Source: Blastopirellula marina DSM 3645 (GTDB taxonomy: Bacteria > Planctomycetota > Planctomycetia > Pirellulales > Pirellulaceae). Taken from it: 64,000 nt of DNA. A program made the position numbers and the translations under genes. Each line of letters opens with the position of its first letter. Within the stretch, counting starts at the first letter, position 1. Shown piece after piece: positions 18,209 to 27,085 of the stretch. The stretch lies in the NCBI RefSeq assembly GCF_000153105.1, contig NZ_CH672377.1, positions 1,396,405 through 1,460,404 on the forward strand. Direction: 5' to 3'. The notes below the pieces were generated by a model that saw only the letters and a program-made list of their open reading frames with translations, did not search any database and had not been told where the DNA came from.

Positions 18209-18738
18209 TGCGTTCCAGCCGCGATCTCTTCTGGATCGAGCGCCGCTACAAAGGGAAGATTACGATAGTGATCTTGATAGTCGAGCCCGTAGCCGACGAC
18301 AAACTCGTTCGGAATCTCAAACGCCGAATAGTCAGGGCGGTACTCGACCTCGCAGCGTCCCACTTTGGTCAACAAGACCATCGAGCTGACCGACGTCGCG
18401 CCGCACGCTTCGAGGCGGCGAGCTAATTCGTCGAGCGTTCGCCCTGTGTCAAAAATGTCGTCCAGCAGCAACACGTCGCATCCCGCGACGGCCGGCATCA
18501 ATTCGAGATTGACGACCAACTCGCCAGGCTCGGTCGCGACCCCGCGATAGCTGCGAGCCTGCAGCACGCCGACGCGTAGCGGCATTTCCAATTGACGGAT
18601 CAAGTCGGCCAGCAAGACGACGCTGCCGGTCAACACGCCGAGGACTGTCAGCGGTCGGTCGGCGTATTGACGATTCAATTCGGTCGCCAATTTGCGGACG
18701 CCAGCTTCCAATTGCGACTGGGAGATGAGAGTACGCAC
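18205..18738 (-). CDS. hpt: Hypoxanthine phosphoribosyltransferase
   Basis: Hpt recycles hypoxanthine, and often guanine, to nucleotides using PRPP. The 177-residue length is normal. The PRPP loop VLLLDDIFDTGRT lies at about 89-101, with LTGSVVLLADL near 36-46 and YSAFEIPNEFVVGYGLDY at the C-terminus, which reaches the base pocket. The start codon is GTG at 18738. The 4-nt overlap with the downstream glycosyltransferase is unusual for a purine-salvage gene. I see no functional reason for the coupling; it may only reflect tight packing. Confidence 0.93.
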   Translation of the reverse strand: MRTLISQSQLEAGVRKLATELNRQYADRPLTVLGVLTGSVVLLADLIRQLEMPLRVGVLQARSYRGVATEPGELVVNLELMPAVAGCDVLLLDDIFDTGRTLDELARRLEACGATSVSSMVLLTKVGRCEVEYRPDYSAFEIPNEFVVGYGLDYQDHYRNLPFVAALDPEEIAAGTQ

Positions 18739-18867
18739 GATCGATTACAATATGCCGAAGTAAAGGTCAGTTTGGGTCGCAACCGACGCGACCGGTCGCT
18801 ATTGTAAGCGAGCCGAAACAAAACAGTAACGCCCTTGCCGCGCTCCCTTGCGAAAGCCTCGCCAACC

Positions 18868-19623
18868 ATGACAGCCGATATCGGAAATTGGAGCGAAACG
18901 ACGATCGCCGGACATCCCTGCTATCTGTTTGAGCCCGAAAACCGGAATCCGCATGGGTATGTTGGGATCTATCTGCATGGAGTCCATCTGGGCCGGCTGC
19001 AAGACAAGTCCGAGTTCGTCGCACAGTTCGAAAAGTACGGCCTGCCGGTCGTCGCCCCGGTCACGCAGCGAAGTTGGTGGACCGATCGTATTTGCCCCGA
19101 GTTTGACCCCCAAATCTCGGCGCAGCAACATCTGCTAGAGAACGTCTTGCCGTTTATTGCCGAAAAATTTGATGCTCAGCCGCCGCAGATCGGTCTCTTT
19201 GGGACCAGCATGGGAGGGCAGGGGGCGCTCCGTTTGGCTTACAAATTTCCTGACAAGTTTCCGGTTGTCGCGGCGATCAGCCCGGCGATTGACTATCAAG
19301 AGCGGATGCGCCGCGACAGCGACGACCCGCTGTGGGAGCAATACGATCGCCCCGAGGAGGCGCGGCAAGACTCGGCGACGCTCCATATTCACCCGCTGAA
19401 TTGGCCCCGAAATCAGTTCTTCTGCTGCTGCGGCGACGACGCCGATTGGTGGGAAAGCTCGGAGCGCCTGCGAATGAAGCTCTACTCCTTAGGCGTGCCG
19501 CATACCTGCGAACTGGAGCTTTGCGGCGGCGGACATGGCTTTACCTACTACGGGATGATGGCGCCGCGCGTGATGCAGTTTATCTACGAAAGTCTCGATA
19601 AAGAACGCCGCCGCGTCGTTTGA
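18868..19623 (+). CDS. Esterase-like alpha/beta hydrolase
   Basis: A 251-residue protein with an alpha/beta-hydrolase core. The nucleophile elbow is GTSMGGQG (Ser about 114), and GGGHGF supplies the catalytic His near the C-terminus. A GIYLHGVHLG strand-loop lies early. The pattern resembles S-formylglutathione hydrolase/esterase D proteins, but I would not call it that without a search. ATG 18868 is chosen; 33 nt of upstream frame lack a site. It is divergent from hpt and the first gene of a plus-strand stretch. It is predicted to be cytosolic, as there is no signal peptide. Confidence 0.82.
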   Translation: MTADIGNWSETTIAGHPCYLFEPENRNPHGYVGIYLHGVHLGRLQDKSEFVAQFEKYGLPVVAPVTQRSWWTDRICPEFDPQISAQQHLLENVLPFIAEKFDAQPPQIGLFGTSMGGQGALRLAYKFPDKFPVVAAISPAIDYQERMRRDSDDPLWEQYDRPEEARQDSATLHIHPLNWPRNQFFCCCGDDADWWESSERLRMKLYSLGVPHTCELELCGGGHGFTYYGMMAPRVMQFIYESLDKERRRVV

Positions 19624-19716
19624 GTTGACGCGGGACGCCGGTTACGCGCTGCCCGGCGATTGTGATATCGTAAGACCTGCTGCGATATCGCGAAGAAGTA
19701 CTGGAAAGCCTGCTGC

Positions 19717-20820
19717 ATGAAGCGACTGCTGCTGATCATTCCCACGCTCGATCGAGGGGGCGCCGAGAAACAACTGACGATGTTGGCGGCCGGCTTGCCT
19801 CGTGATCAATTTGACGTGCACGTCTGCCTGCTGACGCGTTCTGGCCCGCTGGCGGAAACGCTGCGTGCGCACGACGTTCCGATCATCGAGATCCACAAAC
19901 GTCGCAAACTCGATCCGGTGGCCTATCTCCGCCTAAAAAAAGAGATCAAGCGCCTTCGTCCCGAGATTGTGCATACCTGGATCTTCGCCGCGAATTCCTA
20001 CGGTCGCTCTGCAGCTCAAACGGTCAAAGTTCCCCACATCATTTGCGGCGAACGGTGTGTTGATCCCTGGAAGCAGGGATACGAATTAGCGATCGATCGC
20101 TATCTTGATCGCAAGACCGACAAGATCGCAGTCAACAGCACCGGCGTCGAGCAGTTCTATGTCGAGAAAGGTCGCAACGCCAAGAAGTTTGTGGTGATTC
20201 CTAACGGAATCGACGCGACGCCGCCTGAGCCGCTTCAGACTCGTGAGCAACTTTTGCGGCAGTTGCAGCTTCCGTATGACGCGCGACTGCTGATCGCGGT
20301 GGGACGACTCTGGCCGCAAAAACGGCTTAAAGATCTGATCTGGTCGATCGATATTTTGGGACGCATTCGCAAAGACGTCCATTTGCTGATCGTGGGGGAT
20401 GGCCCGCAGCGCGATCGCCTGATGAAATTCTCACGGCAGAACCACACGCAGAATAACGTCCACTTTCTCGGCGCTCGCGACGATGTGCCGCAGTTGATCG
20501 CGCATGCCGATTGTTTCTTATTGGCGAGCGGCTACGAGGGGCAATCGAACGCATTGATGGAAGCGATGGTCGCCGGCGTTCCTGCCATTGTCAGCGATAT
20601 CCCTGGCAACCGAGATCTCGTGATTCCAGAGAAAACCGGTTTTTTGATCCCGCTGGGACAAAGAGCTGAGTACGCTCGCTATGTCAATCGCGTTTTGGAC
20701 GATAACGACTTGCACCAGCGCCTAGGTCAGGCCGCCCAAGAGCGAATCGCCGCCGAATTTTCGATCCCGCAGATGATTGAGCGACATGTCGCCCTTTATA
20801 ACGACGTGACGTCGGCTTAA
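19717..20820 (+). CDS. Family 4-type glycosyltransferase
   Basis: A 367-residue GT-B glycosyltransferase. MKRLLLIIPTLDRGGAEKQL carries the Gly-Gly-Ala-Glu motif seen in many polysaccharide enzymes. The C-terminal half has AVGRLWPQKRLKDLI, IVGDGPQRDRL and SGYEGQSNALMEAMVAGVPAIVSDIPGNRDLV. It differs clearly from the 17024 enzyme. GGAAAG lies about 10 nt upstream of the start. It probably adds a sugar during lipopolysaccharide or exopolysaccharide assembly. No polysaccharide polymerase or export gene is adjacent, so the target is open. Confidence 0.92.
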   Translation: MKRLLLIIPTLDRGGAEKQLTMLAAGLPRDQFDVHVCLLTRSGPLAETLRAHDVPIIEIHKRRKLDPVAYLRLKKEIKRLRPEIVHTWIFAANSYGRSAAQTVKVPHIICGERCVDPWKQGYELAIDRYLDRKTDKIAVNSTGVEQFYVEKGRNAKKFVVIPNGIDATPPEPLQTREQLLRQLQLPYDARLLIAVGRLWPQKRLKDLIWSIDILGRIRKDVHLLIVGDGPQRDRLMKFSRQNHTQNNVHFLGARDDVPQLIAHADCFLLASGYEGQSNALMEAMVAGVPAIVSDIPGNRDLVIPEKTGFLIPLGQRAEYARYVNRVLDDNDLHQRLGQAAQERIAAEFSIPQMIERHVALYNDVTSA

Positions 20821-21078
20821 CCCCCCGATAACGGCAGATTTGTCCCAATTGCGGCGCCGGCGGTTATTTCGAGTTACACTATTCAATCGGTTGAAAAATG
20901 CCCTCCAGGTATTTTTCCGCCTCGTCCGGTTCAGAGCTTAGCTCTTCGCGGTTTGCAAGATATCGACTTCCATCGTTTGTTTCGACGTCTTTTCCTTGAG
21001 ACGCCGCCGCCGATCGAGCAAATCCACCGACTGCTGCTGAAATTGTTTCCCCACCCGAGAAGGACTTGGGAGAGCTGC

Positions 21079-22032
21079 ATGCTCATCGCCAATTGCCCGT
21101 ACTGTTCTGACCCGATCCGCATTCCCGGCGCCGCTGACGCCTCGTCGCGCGTTCGTTGTCCCTGGTGCGAAGAGACCTACTTGCTGGCCGATGTCTACGA
21201 ACATTTGCCGCCGTTGGTTGAAGTACTGGAAGGTCCCGGCAGTCAGGCCGAAATCATCGCTACCGACAGCGAAGATGAATACCAATTGGCTGGCGCGGCC
21301 GCACCGGACTTCAATTTCAAAGCGTCGGAAGGGACCGGTTCGAGTTCGCCGGCGCCGTTGGCCAAGCTCGAAGGACGCTCTACCACGGCGGGGCGACGCC
21401 CCTCCAAATCGACTTCGAATCCCGCTTGGGAAGCGTTCAAGGTGGTCGGCGGCGGCGTCTTCGGCATTTTAATCGCCATGTTCGCCGTGATGTGGATCTC
21501 GGGGGACGACAAGTTCCACATGATTCCGTACCTGCCGTCGTTCGCCTATTTCGCCGTCCCTGAAGAGTTATGGACGGACGACATGCAAACTGTCGCCGGC
21601 AAAAAGCCCGACGAAGAATCCGGAACTCAAGAATCGGAAGCAACCGAGCCCGCCGGTATTGAGACGCCCCAGCCCAGCGCGAAAACATTGCGCGTCAACA
21701 AAGAAGAGCAACCCGCCGAACCAATCGGAGAAGACGAAGTGAAAGCTGCCGTCGACGGCGGCATGATCAGTTTGGCTGACGCGTTCGATGAAGCGAAAAG
21801 TCGCGGCGACGCTCCTCCACCCAAACTCGGCACGTCGGATTTCGTTCCCCCCCCCGAATCGCCGGTTGTGGTGAAACCAAGCCCGAAAGTTGACGCCGCG
21901 ATCGCTAGAGAACTCGCCCAAGTGACCGCCGAGATCGGCCCGATCGGCGCCGAGCTTCCCGCCAAAGAAGAAGAACAGGCCCCGCCGAAGCGCCGCGAGC
22001 CGAACGTCTCGCTGGATCCCGCTGGGCAGTAA
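21079..22032 (+). CDS. Membrane protein with N-terminal zinc ribbon
   Basis: A 317-residue protein. The N-terminus has CPYC and CPWC pairs about 22 residues apart (LIANCPYCSDPIRIPG...VRCPWCEETYLL), a zinc-ribbon layout. A single membrane segment follows around residues 125-145 (FGILIAMFAVMWISGD). The rest is acidic, Pro/Glu-rich and probably extended. ATG 21079 has GGGAGAG 6 nt before it; the frame opens earlier at a TTG, which I reject for lack of a site. By analogy with planctomycete zinc-ribbon membrane proteins it may bind nucleic acid or protein on the cytosolic side. The function is unknown. Confidence 0.75.
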   Translation: MLIANCPYCSDPIRIPGAADASSRVRCPWCEETYLLADVYEHLPPLVEVLEGPGSQAEIIATDSEDEYQLAGAAAPDFNFKASEGTGSSSPAPLAKLEGRSTTAGRRPSKSTSNPAWEAFKVVGGGVFGILIAMFAVMWISGDDKFHMIPYLPSFAYFAVPEELWTDDMQTVAGKKPDEESGTQESEATEPAGIETPQPSAKTLRVNKEEQPAEPIGEDEVKAAVDGGMISLADAFDEAKSRGDAPPPKLGTSDFVPPPESPVVVKPSPKVDAAIARELAQVTAEIGPIGAELPAKEEEQAPPKRREPNVSLDPAGQ

Positions 22033-22049
22033 AGTCGAATCGGACTTAC

Positions 22050-23744
22050 TCAATACCCAACCGCGCCGCCATCGGGGCGCCGGCGGTCTACGCCGCCTTC
22101 TAACTGCCCAGTCTTTGCGTTGACGATGATGACTTCGGCCGCGCCTTGTTTGCTGATGGGATACAGCGCGTGCCCCATTTTGCGCAAGATCGCCAACGTG
22201 TCTGGGGAGAATTCTTGACCCTCATACTGAATCCGCGACGGCAACCATTGATGATGAATGCGGCCGGCATCGACCGCCTCCTGGGCGTTCATTTGATGGT
22301 CCACCACGTTCAACACTGTCTGCAATACGGTGTTGATGATCGTTCGCCCGCCGGGGCTGCCGGTCACCATAAACAGTTCGCCATCTTTGGCGAGGATGGT
22401 CGGCGACATGCTGGAGAGCATTCGCTTTTGCGGCAGCGCCAAGTTCGGTTTGGTGCCGATCAACCCGCCTGCGGTCGTCATGCCTGGCGCCGCGTTAAAG
22501 TCTCCCATCTCGTTGTTTAGAAGGAATCCGCCGCCAGGGACGACAATCGCCGAGCCATAGGCGTACTCCAGCGTGTAGGTCAGCGAAACCGCATTGCGAT
22601 CGGCGTCAACCACCGAGAAATGCGTCGTCTCGACGCTCTCATACGGCCAGACGAAACTCTCTGGCGTCGAGATCGACGCTTGCGTCGCGTCGATCGTCTT
22701 GCGCAGTTCGGCCGCATGCTCTTTCGAAATCAAGGAGGCGACCGGCATCTCGGGATTGAAGTCGGGGTCTCCTAAATAGTGAGCGCGATCGGCGAAACTA
22801 CGACGCATCGCTTCTGACATTCGATGCAGATTTGCGGCCGATCCAAAGCCAGCTGCCCGCAGATCAAACCCTTCTAAAATATTCAGCATCTCGATCACGC
22901 CGACGCCGCCAGAACTCGGCGGAGGCATGCCGATCACTTCGTACCCGCGATACGAACCAATCAGCGGCGTCCGCCGTTTGGCCTGATACGCTTTCATATC
23001 GGCGAGCGTAATGAGACCGCCGTTGGCCTCCATCGCGTGGACCAACAAACGGGCCGTTTCTCCTTCATAGAAACCGGCCGGCCCTTGATCTCGAATCCGT
23101 TCCAGCGTTTTCGCGAGTTCCGGCTGTTTGAGAATCTCGCCGGCCAGGTAAGGCTCGCCTGCTTTGGTGAACTGCGCCAGCGACGCCGGATATTGTTCGA
23201 ATCGCGGTATCTGCTCCTTCAGCGAGCGTTCTAGTCCATCTCCGACTACAAAGCCGTCGGCCGCGAGTCGTACCGCTGGCTCAACCAGACTTTTCCAGGG
23301 AAGCGTGCCGGCGGTTTTCCAGGCCATATGCAAACCGGCGACCGTGCCAGGCACGCCGACCGCCTGATGACTTTCATGATGCCGCTCGTAGTCGTACTCC
23401 CCTTTTTCGTTCAGCCACATCAGTGGATGTGCAGCGGCCGGGGCCTGCTCGCGAAAATCGAATGCGGTCGGCTCTCCGTCGGCAGGGCGAAAGACCAAAA
23501 ATCCGCCGCCGCCGATATTTCCCGCGGACGGATGGGTCACCGCCATCGCGAACGCAGTCGCGACTGCGGCGTCGATCGCGTTTCCCCCCGCCTGCATCAC
23601 ATCAGCGCCCACCTGCGACGCGATCTCGCTCTGCGAGACCACCATCGCCGTTCTGACGCGCGTCGGAGCGTTTCCGCCCCAAGCAACACAAGCGGCGTTG
23701 AAAAGCATGAAAAGCGAAAGCGGCAGCGCGGTGAGTCGCAACAT
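22050..23744 (-). CDS. ggt: Gamma-glutamyltransferase, periplasmic
   Basis: Gamma-glutamyltransferase cleaves glutathione and transfers the gamma-glutamyl group to water or amino acids. This 564-residue precursor has a signal peptide (LFMLFNAACVAWG). The large-subunit half has the GGNAIDAAVATAFAM and GNIGGGGFLVF motifs. The autocleavage site is before the Thr of ETTHFSVVD (Thr about 373), and the Gly-rich small-subunit part follows with GSAIVVPGGGFLLNNEMGDF. The TTHFSVVD sequence matches the new N-terminus of the E. coli small subunit, so self-processing should work. I start at ATG 23744, where AGGGAAG lies upstream. Its stop lies 17 nt from the end of the convergent zinc-ribbon gene. Confidence 0.93.
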   Translation of the reverse strand: MLRLTALPLSLFMLFNAACVAWGGNAPTRVRTAMVVSQSEIASQVGADVMQAGGNAIDAAVATAFAMAVTHPSAGNIGGGGFLVFRPADGEPTAFDFREQAPAAAHPLMWLNEKGEYDYERHHESHQAVGVPGTVAGLHMAWKTAGTLPWKSLVEPAVRLAADGFVVGDGLERSLKEQIPRFEQYPASLAQFTKAGEPYLAGEILKQPELAKTLERIRDQGPAGFYEGETARLLVHAMEANGGLITLADMKAYQAKRRTPLIGSYRGYEVIGMPPPSSGGVGVIEMLNILEGFDLRAAGFGSAANLHRMSEAMRRSFADRAHYLGDPDFNPEMPVASLISKEHAAELRKTIDATQASISTPESFVWPYESVETTHFSVVDADRNAVSLTYTLEYAYGSAIVVPGGGFLLNNEMGDFNAAPGMTTAGGLIGTKPNLALPQKRMLSSMSPTILAKDGELFMVTGSPGGRTIINTVLQTVLNVVDHQMNAQEAVDAGRIHHQWLPSRIQYEGQEFSPDTLAILRKMGHALYPISKQGAAEVIIVNAKTGQLEGGVDRRRPDGGAVGY

Positions 23745-24002
23745 CGGCGAGTTCTTCCCTAGGATTATGGGATTAGGTGGATTGGAGGGGGCGTGGGAAG
23801 CAAAATTAAGGGACAGGTGGGCCCCCTTCATCATACTCGTCCCAGCCGATTTTCTCTGCTAGAACTGGAATTTCGCGATTCTGGCATTCTCTCTGGCGTC
23901 GTTTGGTGAAAGATTTTACGATTGAAAGCGAGTTGAGTCGCATCGCGCCAGCCCGAGCGACCTCCGCTGCCCCCCTGAATTCCTCAACAGGACCTCCTCG
24001 TT

Positions 24003-24551
24003 ATGCGTAAATCACGTCTCTCCGGCCTTTGGATTGGTTTCGCCATGGGCGGTTTGTGCGGCGTCGCCGCGATCGCCGGCGTTTTGCTATCCCATCCCAG
24101 CAACACCGTCCTTGAAATCCCGGTTCAAGCGAGCGCCACTCGTACCGAAACCATGGCCGCCGCGACCGGTGAAGTCGATACGAACGCCGAAGGGCTCTTC
24201 ACGCTCGACTTTCTGACCGGCGACCTCCAATGCTACGTCGTCAATACCCGCAATCAAAACGGCCCGCCGAGCCTGTTTCGCTCGAATGTAATGGGGGATC
24301 TCCAGATTGATCCCACCAGCAAGCCGCAGTTCATGCTGCTGGTCGGCCGCGCGATATTCCAAGGGGGCCGCACGGTCAATGCTCGCCCGGCCAACTCGGT
24401 CGTCTACGTGATCGACTCGGTCAGCGGCAATTTTGTCGCCTATGGCATCCCCTGGCAGGAAAACGTCGCGTCACGCGGCGGCGCCCAAACCGGCGCTTTG
24501 ATCCCGATCTCGAAAGGTTCGGCTCGTAATGTGATGATTCGCGAACCGTAA
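24003..24551 (+). CDS. Membrane-anchored hypothetical protein
   Basis: A 182-residue protein with an N-terminal membrane anchor (LWIGFAMGGLCGVAAIAGVLL, residues 9-29) and a soluble beta-rich domain. LFTLDFLTGDLQCYVVNTRN, FMLLVGRAIFQGG and SVVYVIDSVSGNFVAYGIPW are the main stretches. A single Cys sits in the extracytoplasmic part. It is predicted to face the periplasm or an internal compartment. AGGA lies before the start. An intrinsic terminator follows directly, so it is probably a single-gene transcript. No function is known to me. Confidence 0.72.
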   Translation: MRKSRLSGLWIGFAMGGLCGVAAIAGVLLSHPSNTVLEIPVQASATRTETMAAATGEVDTNAEGLFTLDFLTGDLQCYVVNTRNQNGPPSLFRSNVMGDLQIDPTSKPQFMLLVGRAIFQGGRTVNARPANSVVYVIDSVSGNFVAYGIPWQENVASRGGAQTGALIPISKGSARNVMIREP

Positions 24552-24579
24552 TCGGATCGCCGCGACCGCCTAAACATGC

Positions 24580-24607
24580 AACCCCGCGTCCTGACGCGGG
24601 GTTTTTT
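24580..24607 (+). terminator. Rho-independent terminator after hypothetical gene
   Basis: ACCCCGCG and CGCGGGGT form an 8-bp stem with loop TCCTGA, followed by six T. It ends the 24003-24551 transcript before thiS. Confidence 0.85.
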
Positions 24608-24703
24608 GTTGCGCCAAAGTCACGGCGGCGGTGGTTGTCGATCTTTTCCCCTCCCCCGTACAATAAACCCAATTCCCCCGTTTCTCCGCTTCGCAAGTAA
24701 GAT

Positions 24704-24904
24704 ATGAAGATCCGCGTGAACGCCGCCGACCACGAAGCGCCGCAAGATGCGACCGTGGCCGACCTGATCGCCCAACTGGGGATGAATCCCAAGTTCGTTG
24801 CGGTCGAACTGAATCAGCAACTCGCTCCCCGCAAGCGCCACGCCGAAATCCGGCTGTCCGAAGGGGACGAGATCGAGATCGTTACGCTGGTAGGAGGGGG
24901 CTAA
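24704..24904 (+). CDS. thiS: Sulfur carrier protein ThiS
   Basis: ThiS is the small sulfur carrier that ends in GG and delivers sulfur to thiazole synthase in thiamine formation. The 66 residues are the right length and end VTLVGGG. The beta-grasp pattern is kept: [13 protein letters not shown] at the start, and [21 protein letters not shown] later. Its stop overlaps the thiG start by one base (TAATG), so the two are translated together. No thiF, thiH or other thiamine gene is in the window. No TPP riboswitch lies upstream. Confidence 0.9.
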   Translation: MKIRVNAADHEAPQDATVADLIAQLGMNPKFVAVELNQQLAPRKRHAEIRLSEGDEIEIVTLVGGG

Positions 24905-25770
24905 TGAGCATTGCAGAGACGACGCAATTTGACGGGCCACTAAAGATCGGCACACACGTCCTCAAGTCGCGGTTGATTGTCGGCACCGGCAAGTACGAAA
25001 CATTTGAAGTGATGCAGCAGGCGCTCGAACTCTCTGGCGCTGATTGTCTGACCGTCGCCATTCGTCGCGAACGCTTGTACGATCCGCACGGACGCAACAT
25101 CCTCGACTACATCGATCTCGATCGTTATACGCTGCTTCCCAACACGGCCGGCTGCTACAACGCGCGTGACGCGGTCCGCACCGCTCGCTTGGGTCGCGAG
25201 ATTCTCGAAGGTCTTGAGAACCCCGGCGCCGACTGGGTGAAGCTTGAATGTCTGGCCGACACCAAGACGCTGTTGCCGCATCCGGTCGAAACGCTCGACG
25301 CCTGCGAGCAATTGGTGAAGGACGGATTTCAGGTCCTCTGCTACACGACCGATGATCCCGTCATCGCACGCCGTCTAAAAGACCTGGGCGCCGCGGCGGT
25401 GATGCCGGCCGGCAGTCCGATCGGGTCAGGGCAGGGGATCTTGAATCCCAACAATATCCGCATCTGTCTCGAGTACCTGAAAGATGGCGATCCCGACTAT
25501 CCAGTGATTGTCGACGCCGGCGTCGGCGCCGCCAGCGATGTGGCGGTCGCGATGGAACTGGGCGTCGACGGCGTGCTGCTTAACACGGCGATCGCACATG
25601 CCGAAGATCCGCTTCGCATGGCCGTCGCAATGAAGTGCGGCATCGAAGCAGGCCGCTTATCCTATTTGGCCGGACGAATTCCGAAGCGACTTTACGCTTC
25701 GGCTAGCAGTCCCGAAGAAGGCGTCATCGGCCAAAAACCATCGCCTCGCTGGGAAGCGGCGCACGACTAA
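24904..25770 (+). CDS. thiG: Thiazole synthase
   Basis: ThiG forms the thiazole ring of thiamine from 1-deoxy-xylulose 5-phosphate, dehydroglycine and sulfur carried by ThiS. The 288 residues make a TIM barrel with [18 protein letters not shown] at the start, the active-site Lys in [16 protein letters not shown] and phosphate-binding Gly-rich loops such as [16 protein letters not shown]-terminal [15 protein letters not shown] is longer than the shortest homologues but normal for the family. Its start is coupled to thiS. It ends before an inverted-repeat region. Confidence 0.95.
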   Translation: MSIAETTQFDGPLKIGTHVLKSRLIVGTGKYETFEVMQQALELSGADCLTVAIRRERLYDPHGRNILDYIDLDRYTLLPNTAGCYNARDAVRTARLGREILEGLENPGADWVKLECLADTKTLLPHPVETLDACEQLVKDGFQVLCYTTDDPVIARRLKDLGAAAVMPAGSPIGSGQGILNPNNIRICLEYLKDGDPDYPVIVDAGVGAASDVAVAMELGVDGVLLNTAIAHAEDPLRMAVAMKCGIEAGRLSYLAGRIPKRLYASASSPEEGVIGQKPSPRWEAAHD

Positions 25771-25778
25771 CCGCCGGC

Positions 25779-25855
25779 GCGCCACGGCTCTACGAGCCGT
25801 GTGTGCCAGAGTAACGTCTCTATTCACCTCAGCACGGTTCACAGAGCCGTGGCGC
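25779..25855. repeat. Paired hairpin repeat between thiG and FIST gene
   Basis: Two 13-bp arms (GCGCCACGGCTCT at 25779-25791 and its exact complement at 25843-25855) enclose 51 bp. Each arm also belongs to a smaller hairpin built on CACGGCT/AGCCGTG (25783-25801) and CACGGTTC/GAGCCGTG (25833-25851). The layout resembles a mobile palindromic or REP-like unit. No T-run follows, so it is not a simple terminator. Confidence 0.6.
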
Positions 25856-25897
25856 CCGATTCAAGACCCTCCTAGTGCTGCGGCGCGAAAGTAACTC

Positions 25898-27085
25898 ATG
25901 ACCTCTTCTACTCTAAAATTCGCCGCAGCTCTCTCGACGCACGAAGCGACCGAAGATGCGATCGCTCAAGTGGTTCGTGAAGCGCTCGAGCAACTCTCGG
26001 CGCCGGTCGACCTGGCGTTTGTCTTCGTTTCGCCGCAGCATGCCGACAAGTTGGAAACGATCGCCACCCAACTGTGCGGGCTACTCGGAACCGAAAACCT
26101 GTTTGGCGGCACCGGCGAAGCGATTGTCGGCGTCGGTCGCGAGATTGAACAAGCCCCCGCGATTTCGCTTTGGCTGGCGCATCTGCCGGGGGTCGAAGTA
26201 ACGCCGATGCACTTGGAGTTTCAGCGCACTCCCGATGGGGGATCGTTCATCGGTTGGAGCGGAAAGTTGCCGCTCCAATGGCCGAAAGAGGCGACGCTGC
26301 TGCTGATGGGCGAACCGTTCAGCTTTCCAGCCGACGCGTTGTTGGCCCGCATGAACGAAGACCAGCCCGGCATTCCGATCATCGGCGGCATGGCGAGCGG
26401 CGGACATGCGCCCGGCGAAAATTTGTTGGTGCATGGCCGCGAAGTGAAAAAGACCGGCGCCAGCGCGATCTATCTCCATGGCGCCGTCCGCGTACGGAGC
26501 GTCGTCTCCCAAGGTTGTCGCCCGATCGGTGAGCCGATGGTGATCACCAAAAGCGAGCGGAACGAAATTCACTTGCTCGGCGGACGACCTCCGCTAGAGA
26601 TCATCCGCGAGATCTTCGCCCAGTTGCCGACCAGCGATCAACAACTGGTCAATCGCGGACTCCACATCGGCCAAGTGGTGGATGAGTATCGCGAGAAATT
26701 TGAGCCCGGCGATTTCATCATCCGCAACGTGATCGGCGTCAACCAAGAGACCGGCGGCATCGCCGTGGGAGACTACGTCCGCCCAGGCCAAACGATCCAG
26801 TTCCACGTCCGCGACGAAAACTCCGCCGACGCCGACTTGAAACAACTGCTGGCGACCGAGTCGAGCGGACAACCGCTCGGCGCGCTAGTCTTCACCTGCA
26901 ACGGTCGCGGAACGCGTCTCTTCTCAGCGCCCCATCATGACGCCGAGTGCCTGCAAGCCGCCTGCGGCGATATCCCGGCGGCTGGGATCTTTGCGATGGG
27001 CGAACTGGGGCCGATCGCTGGACAGAACTTTATGCATGGGTTTACGGCGAGTTTGGCGTTGTTTGAAGAGATTGAGCAGGACTAG
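25898..27085 (+). CDS. FIST domain protein
   Basis: A 395-residue cytosolic protein with a FIST N and FIST C architecture, usually a small-ligand (amino acid) sensor used in signal transduction. FIST N runs from ALSTHEATEDAI to about residue 190 with LFGGTGEAIVGVGREIEQ and IPIIGGMASGGHAPGENLLV. FIST C includes GVNQETGGIAVGDYVRPGQTIQFHVRD and the late ALVFTCNGRGTRLFSAPHHDAECL and GIFAMGELGPI. No kinase, methyl-accepting or output domain is joined. Its 3' end overlaps the oppositely read membrane-protein gene by 44 bp. Confidence 0.9.
   Translation: MTSSTLKFAAALSTHEATEDAIAQVVREALEQLSAPVDLAFVFVSPQHADKLETIATQLCGLLGTENLFGGTGEAIVGVGREIEQAPAISLWLAHLPGVEVTPMHLEFQRTPDGGSFIGWSGKLPLQWPKEATLLLMGEPFSFPADALLARMNEDQPGIPIIGGMASGGHAPGENLLVHGREVKKTGASAIYLHGAVRVRSVVSQGCRPIGEPMVITKSERNEIHLLGGRPPLEIIREIFAQLPTSDQQLVNRGLHIGQVVDEYREKFEPGDFIIRNVIGVNQETGGIAVGDYVRPGQTIQFHVRDENSADADLKQLLATESSGQPLGALVFTCNGRGTRLFSAPHHDAECLQAACGDIPAAGIFAMGELGPIAGQNFMHGFTASLALFEEIEQD

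Noticed and set aside
24610-24703. TPP riboswitch upstream of thiS
   Set aside because: Checked because thiS-thiG is a usual target; no CUGAGA-type core or matching stems are present.
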